Source: Butyrivibrio sp.
Lineage (GTDB): Bacteria; Bacillota; Clostridia; Lachnospirales; Lachnospiraceae
Length of the DNA stretch: 64,000 bases
Assembly: GCA_015056585.1 (NCBI GenBank)
Contig: SVFZ01000106.1
Coordinates: 1 to 64,000 of the forward strand
Reading direction: 5' to 3'
This document shows, piece after piece, positions 33,694 to 42,608 of this stretch. Positions within the stretch are counted from its first letter, which is position 1, and each line of letters begins with the position of its first letter. The notes under the pieces are model-generated. The model was not told the origin of the DNA, did not search any database, and was given only the letters and a program-made list of their open reading frames with translations. The translations under genes and the position numbers were made by a program.

Positions 33694-34272
33694 ATGGGAA
33701 TTGTACTTGAGACAGACAGGCTATTTTTAAGGGGCTGGAAGGACGATGATGCCGCCAGCCTCTTTAAGTATGCCTGTGACAATAGAATAGGACCTGCAGC
33801 CGGCTGGCTTCCGCATAGAAATGAGGCCTACAGCAGGGCTGTTATACGAACTGTTCTTTCCAAAGATGAGGTCTATGCAATCTGCTTGAAGGGCAAGAAA
33901 AATGAACCCGTGGGCAGCATAGGTCTTACATTAAATGGTAGTAGTGAAAGACCTCTTGCCGAAGGTGAAGCAGAACTGGGCTACTGGATAGGCGTGCCGT
34001 TCTGGGGGCAGGGCCTGGTACCTGAAGCTGCTATGGAAGTCCTAAGACACGGCTTTGAGGATCTTGGGCTAAACAGAGTTATCTGCGGATATTTTGACGG
34101 CAATGTGAAGTCAAAAAGAGTTCAGGAAAAATGCGGATTTAGCTATCATCATACCAATAAGGAGACAAAAGTTTTGATGCTTAACGAGGTGCGTGTTGAG
34201 CATTTTGGTGTGCTTACCAGAGAAAAATTTTATGAAGATAAGTATTACAAAAAATGTAATATCGTGTTATAA
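33694..34272 (+). CDS. GNAT-family N-acetyltransferase (RimJ/RimL type)
   Basis: 192 residues with the RimJ/RimL pattern: LETDRLFLRGWKDDDAASLFKYACD, then GSIGLTLNG and GEAELGYWIGVPFWGQGLVPEAAMEVLRHGF covering the acetyl-CoA loop, and NRVICGYFDGNVKSKRVQEKCGF. These enzymes acetylate N-terminal or side-chain amines of proteins or small molecules; the target cannot be told. The ATG at 33694 is preferred over a GTG at 33682, which is only one base from its AGGA. A terminator follows. Confidence 0.88.
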   Translation: MGIVLETDRLFLRGWKDDDAASLFKYACDNRIGPAAGWLPHRNEAYSRAVIRTVLSKDEVYAICLKGKKNEPVGSIGLTLNGSSERPLAEGEAELGYWIGVPFWGQGLVPEAAMEVLRHGFEDLGLNRVICGYFDGNVKSKRVQEKCGFSYHHTNKETKVLMLNEVRVEHFGVLTREKFYEDKYYKKCNIVL

Positions 34273-34288
34273 TTGTTGCATGCGAGAC

Positions 34289-34337
34289 AAAACATGGTTA
34301 GGGGGACCAGGGACTATTCCTCTACCGTGTTTTTTTA
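34289..34337 (+). terminator. Terminator after the acetyltransferase
   Basis: AAACATGG pairs with CTACCGTGTTT-type sequence around an interrupted stem and is followed by seven T residues. The stem has an internal mismatch and several G-T pairs, but the T run is strong. Confidence 0.7.
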
Positions 34338-34450
34338 TCCTTAGAAGAATGCTTTGCATTTTATAAGGTAAAATGTATTATCCTTCAGACATGAAAGCAC
34401 TTTCGGTTGATTGAGCCCCGGGCTCGTTTGGATTTTTAGGAGGTACTTTG

Positions 34451-34969
34451 ATGTTAAATATTGGAGAATGCGTAGTTTACGGTAGTCATGGTTTATGCCA
34501 GGTGCGAGATATTCTCGTTCCATCGTTTCTTGAGAGGGGAAAAGAGAAACAGTATTACATGATGATTTCCGCAGTGGATGCCGGCAGCATTTTATATGTT
34601 CCTGTTGATGGTGCCGAGGATAAGGTACGCGAAGTCATTAGTGCTGACTATGCTGAAGGATTAATGGATGATATCGAAGAGGTTGAAGAGGCTAATCTTC
34701 CGGAAGGAAAGAAAGCCGAGGCAACAATCCTTGAAATCATCAAACGTAATGTCGCTGAAGAAATGATGGGTCTTGTTAAGTCCCTGCACAAGATCAAAGC
34801 TATTCGCGAGGCTGAAGGCAAGAAGTTTGCCACACTTAATGAAAAATACTTGAATATGGCTGAGAAGCTTCTTTACACTGAGATGGCCTATTCTCTCGAG
34901 ACCGAGAAGGATGTCATAAAGAGAAAAGTTATCGAAGAACTTTCAGAACTTCCTTTGGAGACTGCATGA
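34451..34969 (+). CDS. CarD-family transcriptional regulator
   Basis: 172 residues. The N-terminal RNA-polymerase-interacting module (about 1-60) has MLNIGECVVYGSHGLCQVRDI and YYMMISAVDAGSILYVPVD, typical of the CarD/CdnL/TRCF beta-binding domain. A helical C-terminal region follows (about 70-172), as in CarD proteins that contact DNA next to the -10 box. These proteins stabilise open complexes, often at rRNA promoters. AGGAGG is 7 bases from the ATG; a TTG just before it is unlikely. The last codons and the stop form a terminator hairpin. Confidence 0.87.
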   Translation: MLNIGECVVYGSHGLCQVRDILVPSFLERGKEKQYYMMISAVDAGSILYVPVDGAEDKVREVISADYAEGLMDDIEEVEEANLPEGKKAEATILEIIKRNVAEEMMGLVKSLHKIKAIREAEGKKFATLNEKYLNMAEKLLYTEMAYSLETEKDVIKRKVIEELSELPLETA

Positions 34970-34983
34970 TGCAGTCTCCTTTT
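34957..34983 (+). terminator. Terminator with the stop codon as its loop
   Basis: GGAGACTGCA (34957-34966), loop TGA (34967-34969, the carD-like stop codon), TGCAGTCTCC (34970-34979), then TTTT. A perfect 10-bp stem. Ribosomes reaching the stop codon would sit on the hairpin, so termination depends on translation state. Confidence 0.85.
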
Positions 34984-35122
34984 AGGTTATGCTGAATGAT
35001 TATCTATTATTTTAAAGATGCTTTTAACCTTTGGGGTTGTATGATATTATTTTCAAGGCTAAATATCTTTATACAAAGATGACAAGGCTGAGGATAATTA
35101 TTTTTGAGGAATTGTATACATA

Positions 35123-36226
35123 GTGCGAAACGTTAATATAGATGAAACTAAAAACAGAATAATAAAAAGACTCATGACCGGCGTGAAGAGGTTTAATGAA
35201 AAGCACAGAGCTGTCGCGGGGATTACAACCTTTTTTGCACTGCTGCTGATAATTGTCATAAGCTTTATCTTTTCCTGCGCAGGTCTTGTAACATCTGTCT
35301 TTGGAGGAGCAAGATCCGGAGCAAAAAAGATTATTGCAATCCTTACAGTCATTTTGCTGATAGTCCTGATTTATTTGGCGGCGCAGAAATTATATCATAC
35401 GCCGGTGGTTAAAACTCAGCCTCTTAGCGATAAAGTTGTGTCTCAAGATAATAGTGATAGCAAAATTCAAAATTCAACGGGCGCAGAGAGCAAACAGGAA
35501 GATGAGAGCTGGGAAGCTTCAGAGATGAAAGCTTCAGAGGCAGAAGTGCTCCAAGAAGAAATAGAGAATGCAGAAAATTCAGAAACAGAGCCTTCAGAAG
35601 AAGATGTTTCAGATGTGGAACCATCAGAAGAGATCACTACAACGGAAAATATGAATTTCTCAGGTGCTGATCCGATAGCATTTATGGAGGATCATCCGGA
35701 TGTGGTGGGTTGGATATACTTTGAGGACGGACATATCAGTTATCCTATCGTACATTCCGAAGATAACGAGGAATATCGAACTATAGACTACGATAGAAAT
35801 GCGTCCCGTTACGGAGCAATTTTCCTGGATTACAGATCATCCGGTGATTTTACCGATGCCAATTCAATTGTTTATGGGCATAATATGAAGGATGGTTCAA
35901 TGTTCGGAACGCTCAGGGCCTACAGACAGGATCCCACCTATTATAATGATCACCAGTATTTTCAGATTATTACACCGGATAAAACATATCGCTATCTGAT
36001 TTTTGAATATATGGATGTGCCGGAAGATTATGTCTTATATGATTATGTAGCAGAGGCCGCTTTGTCATTTGTAGCCGATGCTGAACCTGTCAGAATTAAA
36101 TCCTACATGGATTCTGATATTGTTGTAAATAAAGACAGCAAGGTTGTAACGCTCTCAACCTGTACCAGAAAGGATGACCTACAGTTTGTTGTTCTGGGAG
36201 TTCTTGTGGATGAGGTTGCAGATTGA
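35123..36226 (+). CDS. Class B sortase
   Basis: A membrane-anchored cysteine transpeptidase that attaches sorted surface proteins to peptidoglycan or pili, 367 residues. Two hydrophobic segments (about 30-55 and 70-90) lie near the N-terminus, where one is usual. A long acidic Glu/Ser-rich linker (about 105-175) follows. The SrtB domain starts near 185 (DHPDVVGWIYFEDGHISYPIVHS) and has catalytic His253 in YGHNM, Cys347 in TLSTC and Arg349. The GTG at 35123 is 12 bases from GAGGA; an ATG at 35174 is an alternative that keeps the first membrane segment. No LPXTG-type substrate is encoded beside it. Confidence 0.9.
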   Translation: MRNVNIDETKNRIIKRLMTGVKRFNEKHRAVAGITTFFALLLIIVISFIFSCAGLVTSVFGGARSGAKKIIAILTVILLIVLIYLAAQKLYHTPVVKTQPLSDKVVSQDNSDSKIQNSTGAESKQEDESWEASEMKASEAEVLQEEIENAENSETEPSEEDVSDVEPSEEITTTENMNFSGADPIAFMEDHPDVVGWIYFEDGHISYPIVHSEDNEEYRTIDYDRNASRYGAIFLDYRSSGDFTDANSIVYGHNMKDGSMFGTLRAYRQDPTYYNDHQYFQIITPDKTYRYLIFEYMDVPEDYVLYDYVAEAALSFVADAEPVRIKSYMDSDIVVNKDSKVVTLSTCTRKDDLQFVVLGVLVDEVAD

Positions 36227-36251
36227 TCGATTTATAAACGAATAAGTTATT

Positions 36252-36293
36252 AACTCCTGAGCAGGATATTTTTACCTATATCAGGAGTTTTTT
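36252..36293 (+). terminator. Terminator after the sortase gene
   Basis: AACTCCTGA pairs with TCAGGAGTT around a 20-base loop, followed by a T run. Confidence 0.85.
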
Positions 36294-36361
36294 ATTATCT
36301 ATTTTTTAACACAGTAATATGTTAAAATATCCCTTAGTATTGCTAAAAGGAAGTAAAGAAA

Positions 36362-37597
36362 ATGACTGAAGAACTATACTATACCAGTGCGTACATCACT
36401 GAGTTTTTTGCCAAAGTAATAAGCTGCGATAAGGCAGATAACGGATATGAGTTAATACTTGACAGAACCGCATTTTTTCCGGAGCAGGGCGGACAGGGAT
36501 GCGATAGCGGAGTTCTGGAATTGGTAAATGACAATATGGTCAATGATCCCGCTCTATCAAAGCGCGCCAAGGTTCAGCATGTGAGCATAGAGCAGAATCA
36601 TGGCGCTAACGGAGAGATCACAACAACAATTAAGCATCTTGTTGATATGGAAATCCCCGTAGGAGCGACTGTTCACGGGCTTATCGATTGGAATCACAGA
36701 TTCAGCAACATGCAGCAGCATACGGGAGAACACATTTTTTCGGGACTTGTGAATTCGAAGTTTGGCTATGACAATGTGGGCTTTCACTTAAGTGACAGCG
36801 AAGTTACCATGGACTACAACGGCGTTTTAAGTGCTGATGATGTAAAAGAGCTTGAGCTTTTAGCAAATCAGGCAATCTGGGATAATCTGGAAGTACTTTG
36901 TGATTTTCCAAGCGACGAAGAGCTTTTAAAGATCCCATACAGGAGTAAAAAAGAGCTTGAGGGTGACGTTAGGATTGTTACAATCCCGGGAATAGATATC
37001 TGCGCCTGCTGCGCACCTCATGTCCTGAAAACCGGCGAGATCGGAATGCTTAAGGCTGTTGGCCTTCAGAACTACAAAGGCGGCGTCAGGGTCAACATTC
37101 TTTGCGGCAAAAGAGCTCTCAAATACATTCAGGGTGAGCATGAGATTGTTTCTGAACTGTCGGGAATGCTTACCACATCTGCAGACAAGGTTATCACATC
37201 TGTAAAAAGAGCTTTCGAAGACAATGCGGCTCTAAAAGCAGAGCTTAACAAAGTAAGAGAATCTCTTATTGATGCCGAGATTGAAGAAATACTTGAGCAA
37301 AACCCGGATGAAGACGTCATAGTCACAAAGGACGACAGCTACGATTCAAATATGATGAGAAAGTTTGTCAACGGTCTTGCTGAAAAAAGAAGCGGTTTTT
37401 GCGGCGTTTTTGCAGGTTCAGAAGAAAAAGGCTATAGATTCATCATCGGCTCGGGAACCGGAAATAGAGACTGCAAGGCTCTTTGTGACAAGCTGCGGTC
37501 ACAGTACGGAGCAAAAGGTGGAGGCTCACCCAAGATGATTCAGGGAAGTCTTGTTACAGATAATATTGAAAAAGTGCTTCAGGGATGTAAATTATGA
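36362..37597 (+). CDS. alaX: Alanyl-tRNA editing protein, AlaX long form with DHHA1 domain
   Basis: A free-standing relative of the AlaRS editing domain that hydrolyses Ser- or Gly-tRNA-Ala, 411 residues. The N-terminal beta-barrel region has FFPEQGGQGCDSG. The zinc site of the editing domain is complete: His120 and His124 in QQHTGEHIFSG, Cys216 and His220 in CACCAPH. The C-terminal part (about 280-411) is a DHHA1 domain ending GAKGGGSPKMIQGSL, making this the long AlaX type. The stop overlaps the azlC start as ATGA, so translation is coupled to a branched-chain amino acid exporter, an odd pairing. Confidence 0.9.
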   Translation: MTEELYYTSAYITEFFAKVISCDKADNGYELILDRTAFFPEQGGQGCDSGVLELVNDNMVNDPALSKRAKVQHVSIEQNHGANGEITTTIKHLVDMEIPVGATVHGLIDWNHRFSNMQQHTGEHIFSGLVNSKFGYDNVGFHLSDSEVTMDYNGVLSADDVKELELLANQAIWDNLEVLCDFPSDEELLKIPYRSKKELEGDVRIVTIPGIDICACCAPHVLKTGEIGMLKAVGLQNYKGGVRVNILCGKRALKYIQGEHEIVSELSGMLTTSADKVITSVKRAFEDNAALKAELNKVRESLIDAEIEEILEQNPDEDVIVTKDDSYDSNMMRKFVNGLAEKRSGFCGVFAGSEEKGYRFIIGSGTGNRDCKALCDKLRSQYGAKGGGSPKMIQGSLVTDNIEKVLQGCKL

Positions 37598-38316
37598 AAA
37601 AAGAGATCGGGGAATTTGAGGATTTTAAAGATGGATGTAAAAATGCCATTCCCATCTGCCTGGGATACATTGCGGTATCCTTTGCATTTGGCATAGAGGC
37701 TGCCAAGATAGGAATGACTACTTTTCAGGCAGCTGCGACATCCCTTCTTAACGTCACCAGTGCCGGACAGTTCTCAGCGCTGGAAGTAATTGCAAGAAAC
37801 GGAAGTTTCATAGAACTTGCGGTATTACAGCTCATCATTAACTTGAGATATATGCTTATGAGCACAGCTCTTTCACAGAAGCTTGATACAAAGATACCTA
37901 CTTTGCACAGACTTGGAATATCCTATGGTGTTACAGACGAGATATTTGCTGTAAGTGTATTTAAAAAGGGCCCTCTTTATCCAATGTTTTCCTATGGACT
38001 TATCGCTACATCGGTATTTGGCTGGGTGTTTGGAACTGTACTTGGAGCTATTGCGGGGCAGATCCTGCCTCAGAGACTTATAAGCTGTCTGGGACTGGCA
38101 ATATACGGAATGTTTATTGCTATAATTATACCGGATACAAGAAAGAGCAGGACTTTGATGGCAGTTGTGCTATGTGCAATGGCACTTAGCTGCGTTTTTA
38201 CCTATGCTCCTATTTTAAAAATGATTTCTTCAGGCTTTAGGATTATAATAGTAACTGTATTGGTGGCGGCAGTGGCAGCTGTTATTTCACCGGTAAAGGA
38301 GGAAGCACATGAATAA
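37594..38316 (+). CDS. azlC: Branched-chain amino acid exporter, large subunit AzlC
   Basis: 240 residues, polytopic. The AzlC family pattern is clear: GYIAVSFAFGIEAAKIGMTTFQAAATSLLNVTSAGQFSALEVI at the N-terminus, then NLRYMLMSTALSQKL and YGVTDEIFAVSVFK in the middle. AzlC and AzlD together export branched-chain amino acids or analogues across the membrane. The start overlaps the alaX stop and the end overlaps azlD by 8 bases, so the three are one operon. Confidence 0.92.
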   Translation: MKKEIGEFEDFKDGCKNAIPICLGYIAVSFAFGIEAAKIGMTTFQAAATSLLNVTSAGQFSALEVIARNGSFIELAVLQLIINLRYMLMSTALSQKLDTKIPTLHRLGISYGVTDEIFAVSVFKKGPLYPMFSYGLIATSVFGWVFGTVLGAIAGQILPQRLISCLGLAIYGMFIAIIIPDTRKSRTLMAVVLCAMALSCVFTYAPILKMISSGFRIIIVTVLVAAVAAVISPVKEEAHE

Positions 38317-38614
38317 CGTTTATGCGTATATCCTTCTGATGGCGGTGGTAACTTATCTGATCAGAGCATTGCCACTGACACTGATAAGGAGAGAGATAAA
38401 GAGTACTTTCATCAAATCTTTTTTGCATTATGTGCCGTATGCGACGCTGGCAGCAATGACTTTTCCTGCCATCTTGTATGCTACGGATTATGTGGTATCA
38501 TCAATTGTTGGATTTGCAGTTGCACTTGTTCTTGCATTTAATAAAAAGAGTCTTTTGACTGTGGCAGGAGCGGCCTGTGTTGTGGCTTTTGTAACGGAGC
38601 TGTTTCTTCGCTGA
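38309..38614 (+). CDS. azlD: Branched-chain amino acid exporter, small subunit AzlD
   Basis: 101 residues with three or four helices and the AzlD core (AYILLMAVVTYLIRALPLTLIRREIKS, then LHYVPYATLAAMTFPAIL). It forms the permease with AzlC. AAAGGAGGAAGC in the end of azlC serves as ribosome-binding site, about 5 bases before the ATG. Confidence 0.92.
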   Translation: MNNVYAYILLMAVVTYLIRALPLTLIRREIKSTFIKSFLHYVPYATLAAMTFPAILYATDYVVSSIVGFAVALVLAFNKKSLLTVAGAACVVAFVTELFLR

Positions 38615-38700
38615 TTGGATAATTGATTGCAAATATTTGATAACTGTTACCAATAATGAAGCTTTTTTGCTATTAGACCATGATTATGTGAGGAAATAAT

Positions 38701-39174
38701 ATGAGAGTTGGAATGGGCTATGATGTACATAAGCTGGTGGAAAACAGAGACCTCATCATCGGAGGTGTCAAGATCCCGTATGAAAAGGGGCTTTTAGGGC
38801 ATTCTGATGCGGATGTTCTTCTGCATGCTATAATGGATGCGCTTCTTGGAGCAGCGGCTCTCGGAGATATAGGAAAACACTTCCCTGACACAGATCCCAA
38901 GTATAAGGGGGCGGATTCTTTGGCACTGCTTGTGGAAGTTGGGAAGATGTTAAAAGAAAAAAAGTACAGCGTAGCAAATATTGATGCGACAATAATCGCT
39001 CAGGCTCCCAAGATGAGACCTCATATCGACAATATGAGACAGAATATTGCCGGAGCGCTGGGGATAGATATAGATCAGGTAAATGTGAAGGCTACAACAG
39101 AGGAAGGCCTTGGATTTACAGGAACGGGAGAGGGGATCTCATCCCAGGCAATATGTTTGCTTGAATGTATATGA
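38701..39174 (+). CDS. ispF: 2-C-methyl-D-erythritol 2,4-cyclodiphosphate synthase
   Basis: IspF closes the cyclic diphosphate in the MEP pathway to isoprenoids. The 157-residue trimeric enzyme has metal ligands Asp8 and His10 in GYDVHKL, His42 in [16 protein letters not shown], the [11 protein letters not shown] segment and the C-terminal [25 protein letters not shown] precedes the ATG. The order ispF-cysS-mrnC-rlmB-sigH parallels the ispDF-cysES-mrnC-rlmB-sigH region of Bacillus, with ispD and cysE missing. Confidence 0.97.
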   Translation: MRVGMGYDVHKLVENRDLIIGGVKIPYEKGLLGHSDADVLLHAIMDALLGAAALGDIGKHFPDTDPKYKGADSLALLVEVGKMLKEKKYSVANIDATIIAQAPKMRPHIDNMRQNIAGALGIDIDQVNVKATTEEGLGFTGTGEGISSQAICLLECI

Positions 39175-39279
39175 GAAGTCAGTAATTTACATAGTTTATT
39201 ATCAGCTTCTGAATATTCATATATCACATAGAATTGTGAGTTTTTGCACCGGTTATGTTTAGAAATTAAGGAGAAAATA

Positions 39280-40707
39280 ATGGCAAACAAATTTACATTT
39301 TACAATACATTAAACAGAAAGATTGAGGAGTTTATTCCAAGAGAAGAGGGTAAGGTTTCGATGTATACCTGCGGACCTACCGTCTATCACTACGCACATA
39401 TCGGTAATATCAGGACCTACATCATGCAGGACGTCTTGGTAAAAGCTCTTGGTTATGCAGGGTATGATGTAAAGAGAGTCATGAACATCACTGATGTCGG
39501 ACATCTATCTTCTGATGCAGATACCGGTGAAGACAAGATGCTTGCAGGGGCTAAAAGAGAGCACAAGACAGTAATGGAGATTGCAAAGTTTTACACAGAT
39601 GCTTTCTTCACAGACTTTGATGCTGTAGGCAATAAGAGACCTGACGTTGTTGAACCTGCTACTAACTGCATTCCTGAGTTTATTCATATGGTTGAGGTCC
39701 TGCTTGAGAAAGGTTTTGCCTATGTTGCAGGTGGAAACGTTTATTTTGACACCAGCAAGCTGGATGATTACTATGTTTTCTCTTCAGACGTGGAAAAGGA
39801 GCAGCTTCAGGTGGGCGTTCGTGATGATGTTGAAGAGGACACCAACAAGAAGAACAAGACAGACTTCGTACTCTGGTTTACCAAGTCCAAGTTTGAGGAT
39901 CAGGCGCTTAAGTGGGATAGCCCTTGGGGAGTAGGGTATCCGGGCTGGCATATTGAGTGCTCATGCATTTCCATGAAACACCTTGGCGAATATATTGATA
40001 TTCACTGCGGCGGAGTTGACAATATTTTCCCTCATCACACCAATGAGATTGCTCGGTCAGAGAGCTATCTTGGTCATGAGTGGTGCAAATACTGGTTCCA
40101 TTCAAATCATTTAAATGACCAGTCAGGTAAGATGAGTAAGTCAAAGGGCGCTTTCCTTACGGTTTCACTTCTTAAGGAAAAGGGCTATGATCCTCTTGTT
40201 TACAGATTTTTCTGCCTTCAGTCACACTACAGAAAGCCCCTTGTATTTTCTTTTGAGGCTCTTGATCAGGCGGCTGCAACTTTTGGCAAGCTTGTTAAAA
40301 GAGTTGCTGAGCTCAAGGAGGACGGAGCCGTCGATGAGGCTGTTAAGGCTGAGTTTGAGACAAAATTCAGAGAAGCGCTGTCAAATGATCTGAATACTTC
40401 AATGGCAATTACAATTCTTTACGATGTTTTGAAGGCTGATACAAACGATGCAACAAAGATTGCACTGGTAGACAGCTTTGATAAGGTGCTTTCACTGGAT
40501 CTTTTAGCTCATGCAAAGGCACTTGGCGATGATAAGAAGGGTATAGACCCTGAGCTTGAGGCATACGTTCTTGATGCGATTGAGAGAAGAGCAAATGCCA
40601 AGAAGGCAAAAGATTTTGCAACTGCAGATGCAATCCGTGCAGAGCTTCTTGAGAAGGGTGTAGAGATCAAGGATACTCGTGAGGGAGTTAAATGGCAGCT
40701 GATCTGA
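39280..40707 (+). CDS. cysS: Cysteine--tRNA ligase
   Basis: CysS charges tRNA-Cys. 475 residues, monomeric class I enzyme. The first zinc Cys31 is in MYTCGPTVYHYAHIGN, where HIGN at 40-43 is the HIGH motif; the other zinc ligands lie in WHIECSCISM and the GGVDNIFPHHTNE region. The KMSKS loop is intact in SGKMSKSKGAF. The ATG at 39280, preceded by AAGGAG, is used; an earlier in-frame TTG would add twelve residues not seen in the family. The 3' end overlaps mrnC by 16 bases. No T-box was found upstream. Confidence 0.97.
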   Translation: MANKFTFYNTLNRKIEEFIPREEGKVSMYTCGPTVYHYAHIGNIRTYIMQDVLVKALGYAGYDVKRVMNITDVGHLSSDADTGEDKMLAGAKREHKTVMEIAKFYTDAFFTDFDAVGNKRPDVVEPATNCIPEFIHMVEVLLEKGFAYVAGGNVYFDTSKLDDYYVFSSDVEKEQLQVGVRDDVEEDTNKKNKTDFVLWFTKSKFEDQALKWDSPWGVGYPGWHIECSCISMKHLGEYIDIHCGGVDNIFPHHTNEIARSESYLGHEWCKYWFHSNHLNDQSGKMSKSKGAFLTVSLLKEKGYDPLVYRFFCLQSHYRKPLVFSFEALDQAAATFGKLVKRVAELKEDGAVDEAVKAEFETKFREALSNDLNTSMAITILYDVLKADTNDATKIALVDSFDKVLSLDLLAHAKALGDDKKGIDPELEAYVLDAIERRANAKKAKDFATADAIRAELLEKGVEIKDTREGVKWQLI

Positions 40708-41132
40708 ATTCATATTTTAATGAAAAATTCGGCATAGAGGGAAAAGATATCAGAACTTATTCCCCCCTTACACTGGCCTATATTGGCGATGCCATTTTTG
40801 ATGTCATTATCAGATCTGTTCTGGTAAATAAAGGGAATACAGCCGTCAACAATCTCCATAAGAGAGCCAGCAGCGTGGTGAAAGCCGGTACACAGGCTGC
40901 TTTTGTAAAGGCAATAATGGATGATCTTACAGAGGAAGAGGCTGATTATTACAGAAGAGGTCGCAATTCCAAGCCCCACACCAAGGCCAAGAATGCCACA
41001 ACCATGGACTATCTTGATGCTACAGGTTTTGAGGCGGTTATGGGATTCCTTTATCTGACTGACAATATGGACAGAGCCTGTGAACTGGTGAACTTAGGGA
41101 TTGAGAAGCTTGGGCTGGACATTTTGAGCTGA
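40692..41132 (+). CDS. mrnC: Mini-ribonuclease 3
   Basis: MrnC is an RNase III relative without a double-stranded RNA-binding domain, which matures 23S rRNA in Firmicutes. 146 residues. The catalytic region is LAYIGDAIFDVIIR with Asp33, followed by GTQAAFVKAI and YYRRGRNSKPHTKAKNATTMDYLDATGFEAVMGFLYL, which holds the second acidic cluster. Its start lies inside the end of cysS with GAGGGAG as ribosome-binding site, so the two are coupled. This position between cysS and rlmB is conserved in Firmicutes. Confidence 0.95.
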   Translation: MAADLNSYFNEKFGIEGKDIRTYSPLTLAYIGDAIFDVIIRSVLVNKGNTAVNNLHKRASSVVKAGTQAAFVKAIMDDLTEEEADYYRRGRNSKPHTKAKNATTMDYLDATGFEAVMGFLYLTDNMDRACELVNLGIEKLGLDILS

Positions 41133-41174
41133 CTGATGGGAACCTGATATTTGTTTTTTTTGAGGATTTAATTG

Positions 41175-41927
41175 ATGGAAGAAAATTTTGAGAGCAGAAT
41201 AGTTGAGGGAAGAAACGCCGTACTTGAGGCTTTTCGCTCCGGAAAAACCATAGACAGACTTTTTATTTTAGACGGATGCAAGGACGGTCCGGTTCAGACA
41301 ATCCTTCGCGAAGCCAAAAAGCACAAGGACACTGTAATCAGCTTTGTAAAAAAGGAGCGCCTTGATCAGCTTTCAGAAACAGGTAAGCACCAGGGGGTTA
41401 TTGCTTATGCAGCCTCCTATGAATATGTTGAGGTTGATGATATTTTGGACAGAGCAAAGCAAAAAGGGGAAGATCCCTTTGTTATTATTCTGGACGGGAT
41501 TGAAGATCCTCACAACCTGGGAGCAATTATCCGTACTGCCAATCTTGCAGGTGCTCACGGAGTAATTATTCCAAAGCACAGGGCAGTCGGACTTACAGCA
41601 ACTGTAGCAAAGGCTTCAGCGGGAGCTATAAACTATACGCCGGTTGCCAAGGTTACGAACATTGCCCAGACTATTGAGGAACTTAAGGATAAGGGACTTT
41701 GGTTTGCCTGCGCCGACATGGGCGGGGAAACCATGTACAAACTCAACTTAAAGGGCTCAATAGGAATTGTCATCGGCAATGAAGGCAGCGGTGTTTCAAG
41801 GCTTGTGAGAGAAAAATGTGACATGATCGCATCCATTCCAATGAAGGGCGATATTGATTCGCTGAATGCATCAGTTGCCTGCGGCGTTTTGGCCTTCGAA
41901 GTTGTAAGACAGAGACTTGGTGGCTGA
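41175..41927 (+). CDS. rlmB: 23S rRNA (guanosine(2251)-2'-O)-methyltransferase RlmB
   Basis: A SPOUT (trefoil-knot) methyltransferase of 250 residues that modifies the P loop of 23S rRNA. The N-terminal substrate domain starts VEGRNAVLEAFRSGKTIDRLF. The knot domain has ILDGIEDPHNLGAIIRTANLAGAHGVIIP, IGIVIGNEGSGVSRLVREKCD and IPMKGDIDSLNASVACG, the three SpoU motifs. GAGG lies about 9 bases before the ATG at 41175; a TTG directly in front is less likely. In Bacillus the same neighbour precedes sigH. Confidence 0.93.
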   Translation: MEENFESRIVEGRNAVLEAFRSGKTIDRLFILDGCKDGPVQTILREAKKHKDTVISFVKKERLDQLSETGKHQGVIAYAASYEYVEVDDILDRAKQKGEDPFVIILDGIEDPHNLGAIIRTANLAGAHGVIIPKHRAVGLTATVAKASAGAINYTPVAKVTNIAQTIEELKDKGLWFACADMGGETMYKLNLKGSIGIVIGNEGSGVSRLVREKCDMIASIPMKGDIDSLNASVACGVLAFEVVRQRLGG

Positions 41928-41984
41928 TCATAGCAGAAGGCTGTTCAGAGCAAATCATAAGAGAAATCTCTTGGGAGATAAGAT

Positions 41985-42608
41985 GTGAGTAGCGACAAGT
42001 ACAAGGACAAAACCGATGAGGAAATAATCCTTTCTCTTAAGGATGATGAGGATTCCGCAGCAGTGGACTTTATCATGAATAAATACAAGAATCTGGTCAG
42101 AAAGAAGGCCAGATCCATGTTTATTCTGGGTGCTGACAGGGAAGACCTTATCCAGGAGGGGATGATCGGTCTTTTTAAAGCTATAAGGGACTACGACTAT
42201 GGCCGCGATGCCAGCTTTGCTACTTTCGCGGATCTTTGCGTTTCAAGGCAGATGTATTCGGCAATTCAGGCTTCGGCCAGGAAGAAACACTCCCCGCTCA
42301 ATGGTTATATTTCGATCTATGCCAAGAGAGAAGGGGCTGAAGAGGACTCCGATGTAGCGCTGGAAGATATGCTTGAGGCTAATTCCAATTTTATTCCCGA
42401 GCAGCATGTAATAAACCAGGAGAATCTGTCCGATCTGGAGGAAGCGATTGAGAAACAGCTAAGCCCTCTGGAGAGACAGGTCCTTGATCTTTATGTTACA
42501 GGTATGAGTGTAAAAGAGATTTCGGCAGTGCTATCAAGAGACGAAAAATCCACTGACAATGCAATGCAGAGAATAAGGCACAAACTTAAGGGTTATCTTA
42601 ATTCATGA
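41985..42608 (+). CDS. sigH: RNA polymerase sigma factor SigH (Spo0H family)
   Basis: A sigma-70 family factor of 207 residues that in Bacillus directs early stationary-phase and sporulation genes. Region 2 has FIMNKYKNLVRKKARSMFILGADREDLIQEGMIGLFKAIRDYD, with the -10 recognition helix following. Region 4 has LSPLERQVLDLYVTGMSVKEISAVLSRDEKSTDNAMQRIRHKLK. The start is GTG at 41985 after GGGAGAT. A position after mrnC-rlmB supports SigH. Downstream, instead of rpmG-secE-nusG, come two glycosyltransferases, the first overlapping the stop as ATGA. Confidence 0.92.
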   Translation: MSSDKYKDKTDEEIILSLKDDEDSAAVDFIMNKYKNLVRKKARSMFILGADREDLIQEGMIGLFKAIRDYDYGRDASFATFADLCVSRQMYSAIQASARKKHSPLNGYISIYAKREGAEEDSDVALEDMLEANSNFIPEQHVINQENLSDLEEAIEKQLSPLERQVLDLYVTGMSVKEISAVLSRDEKSTDNAMQRIRHKLKGYLNS

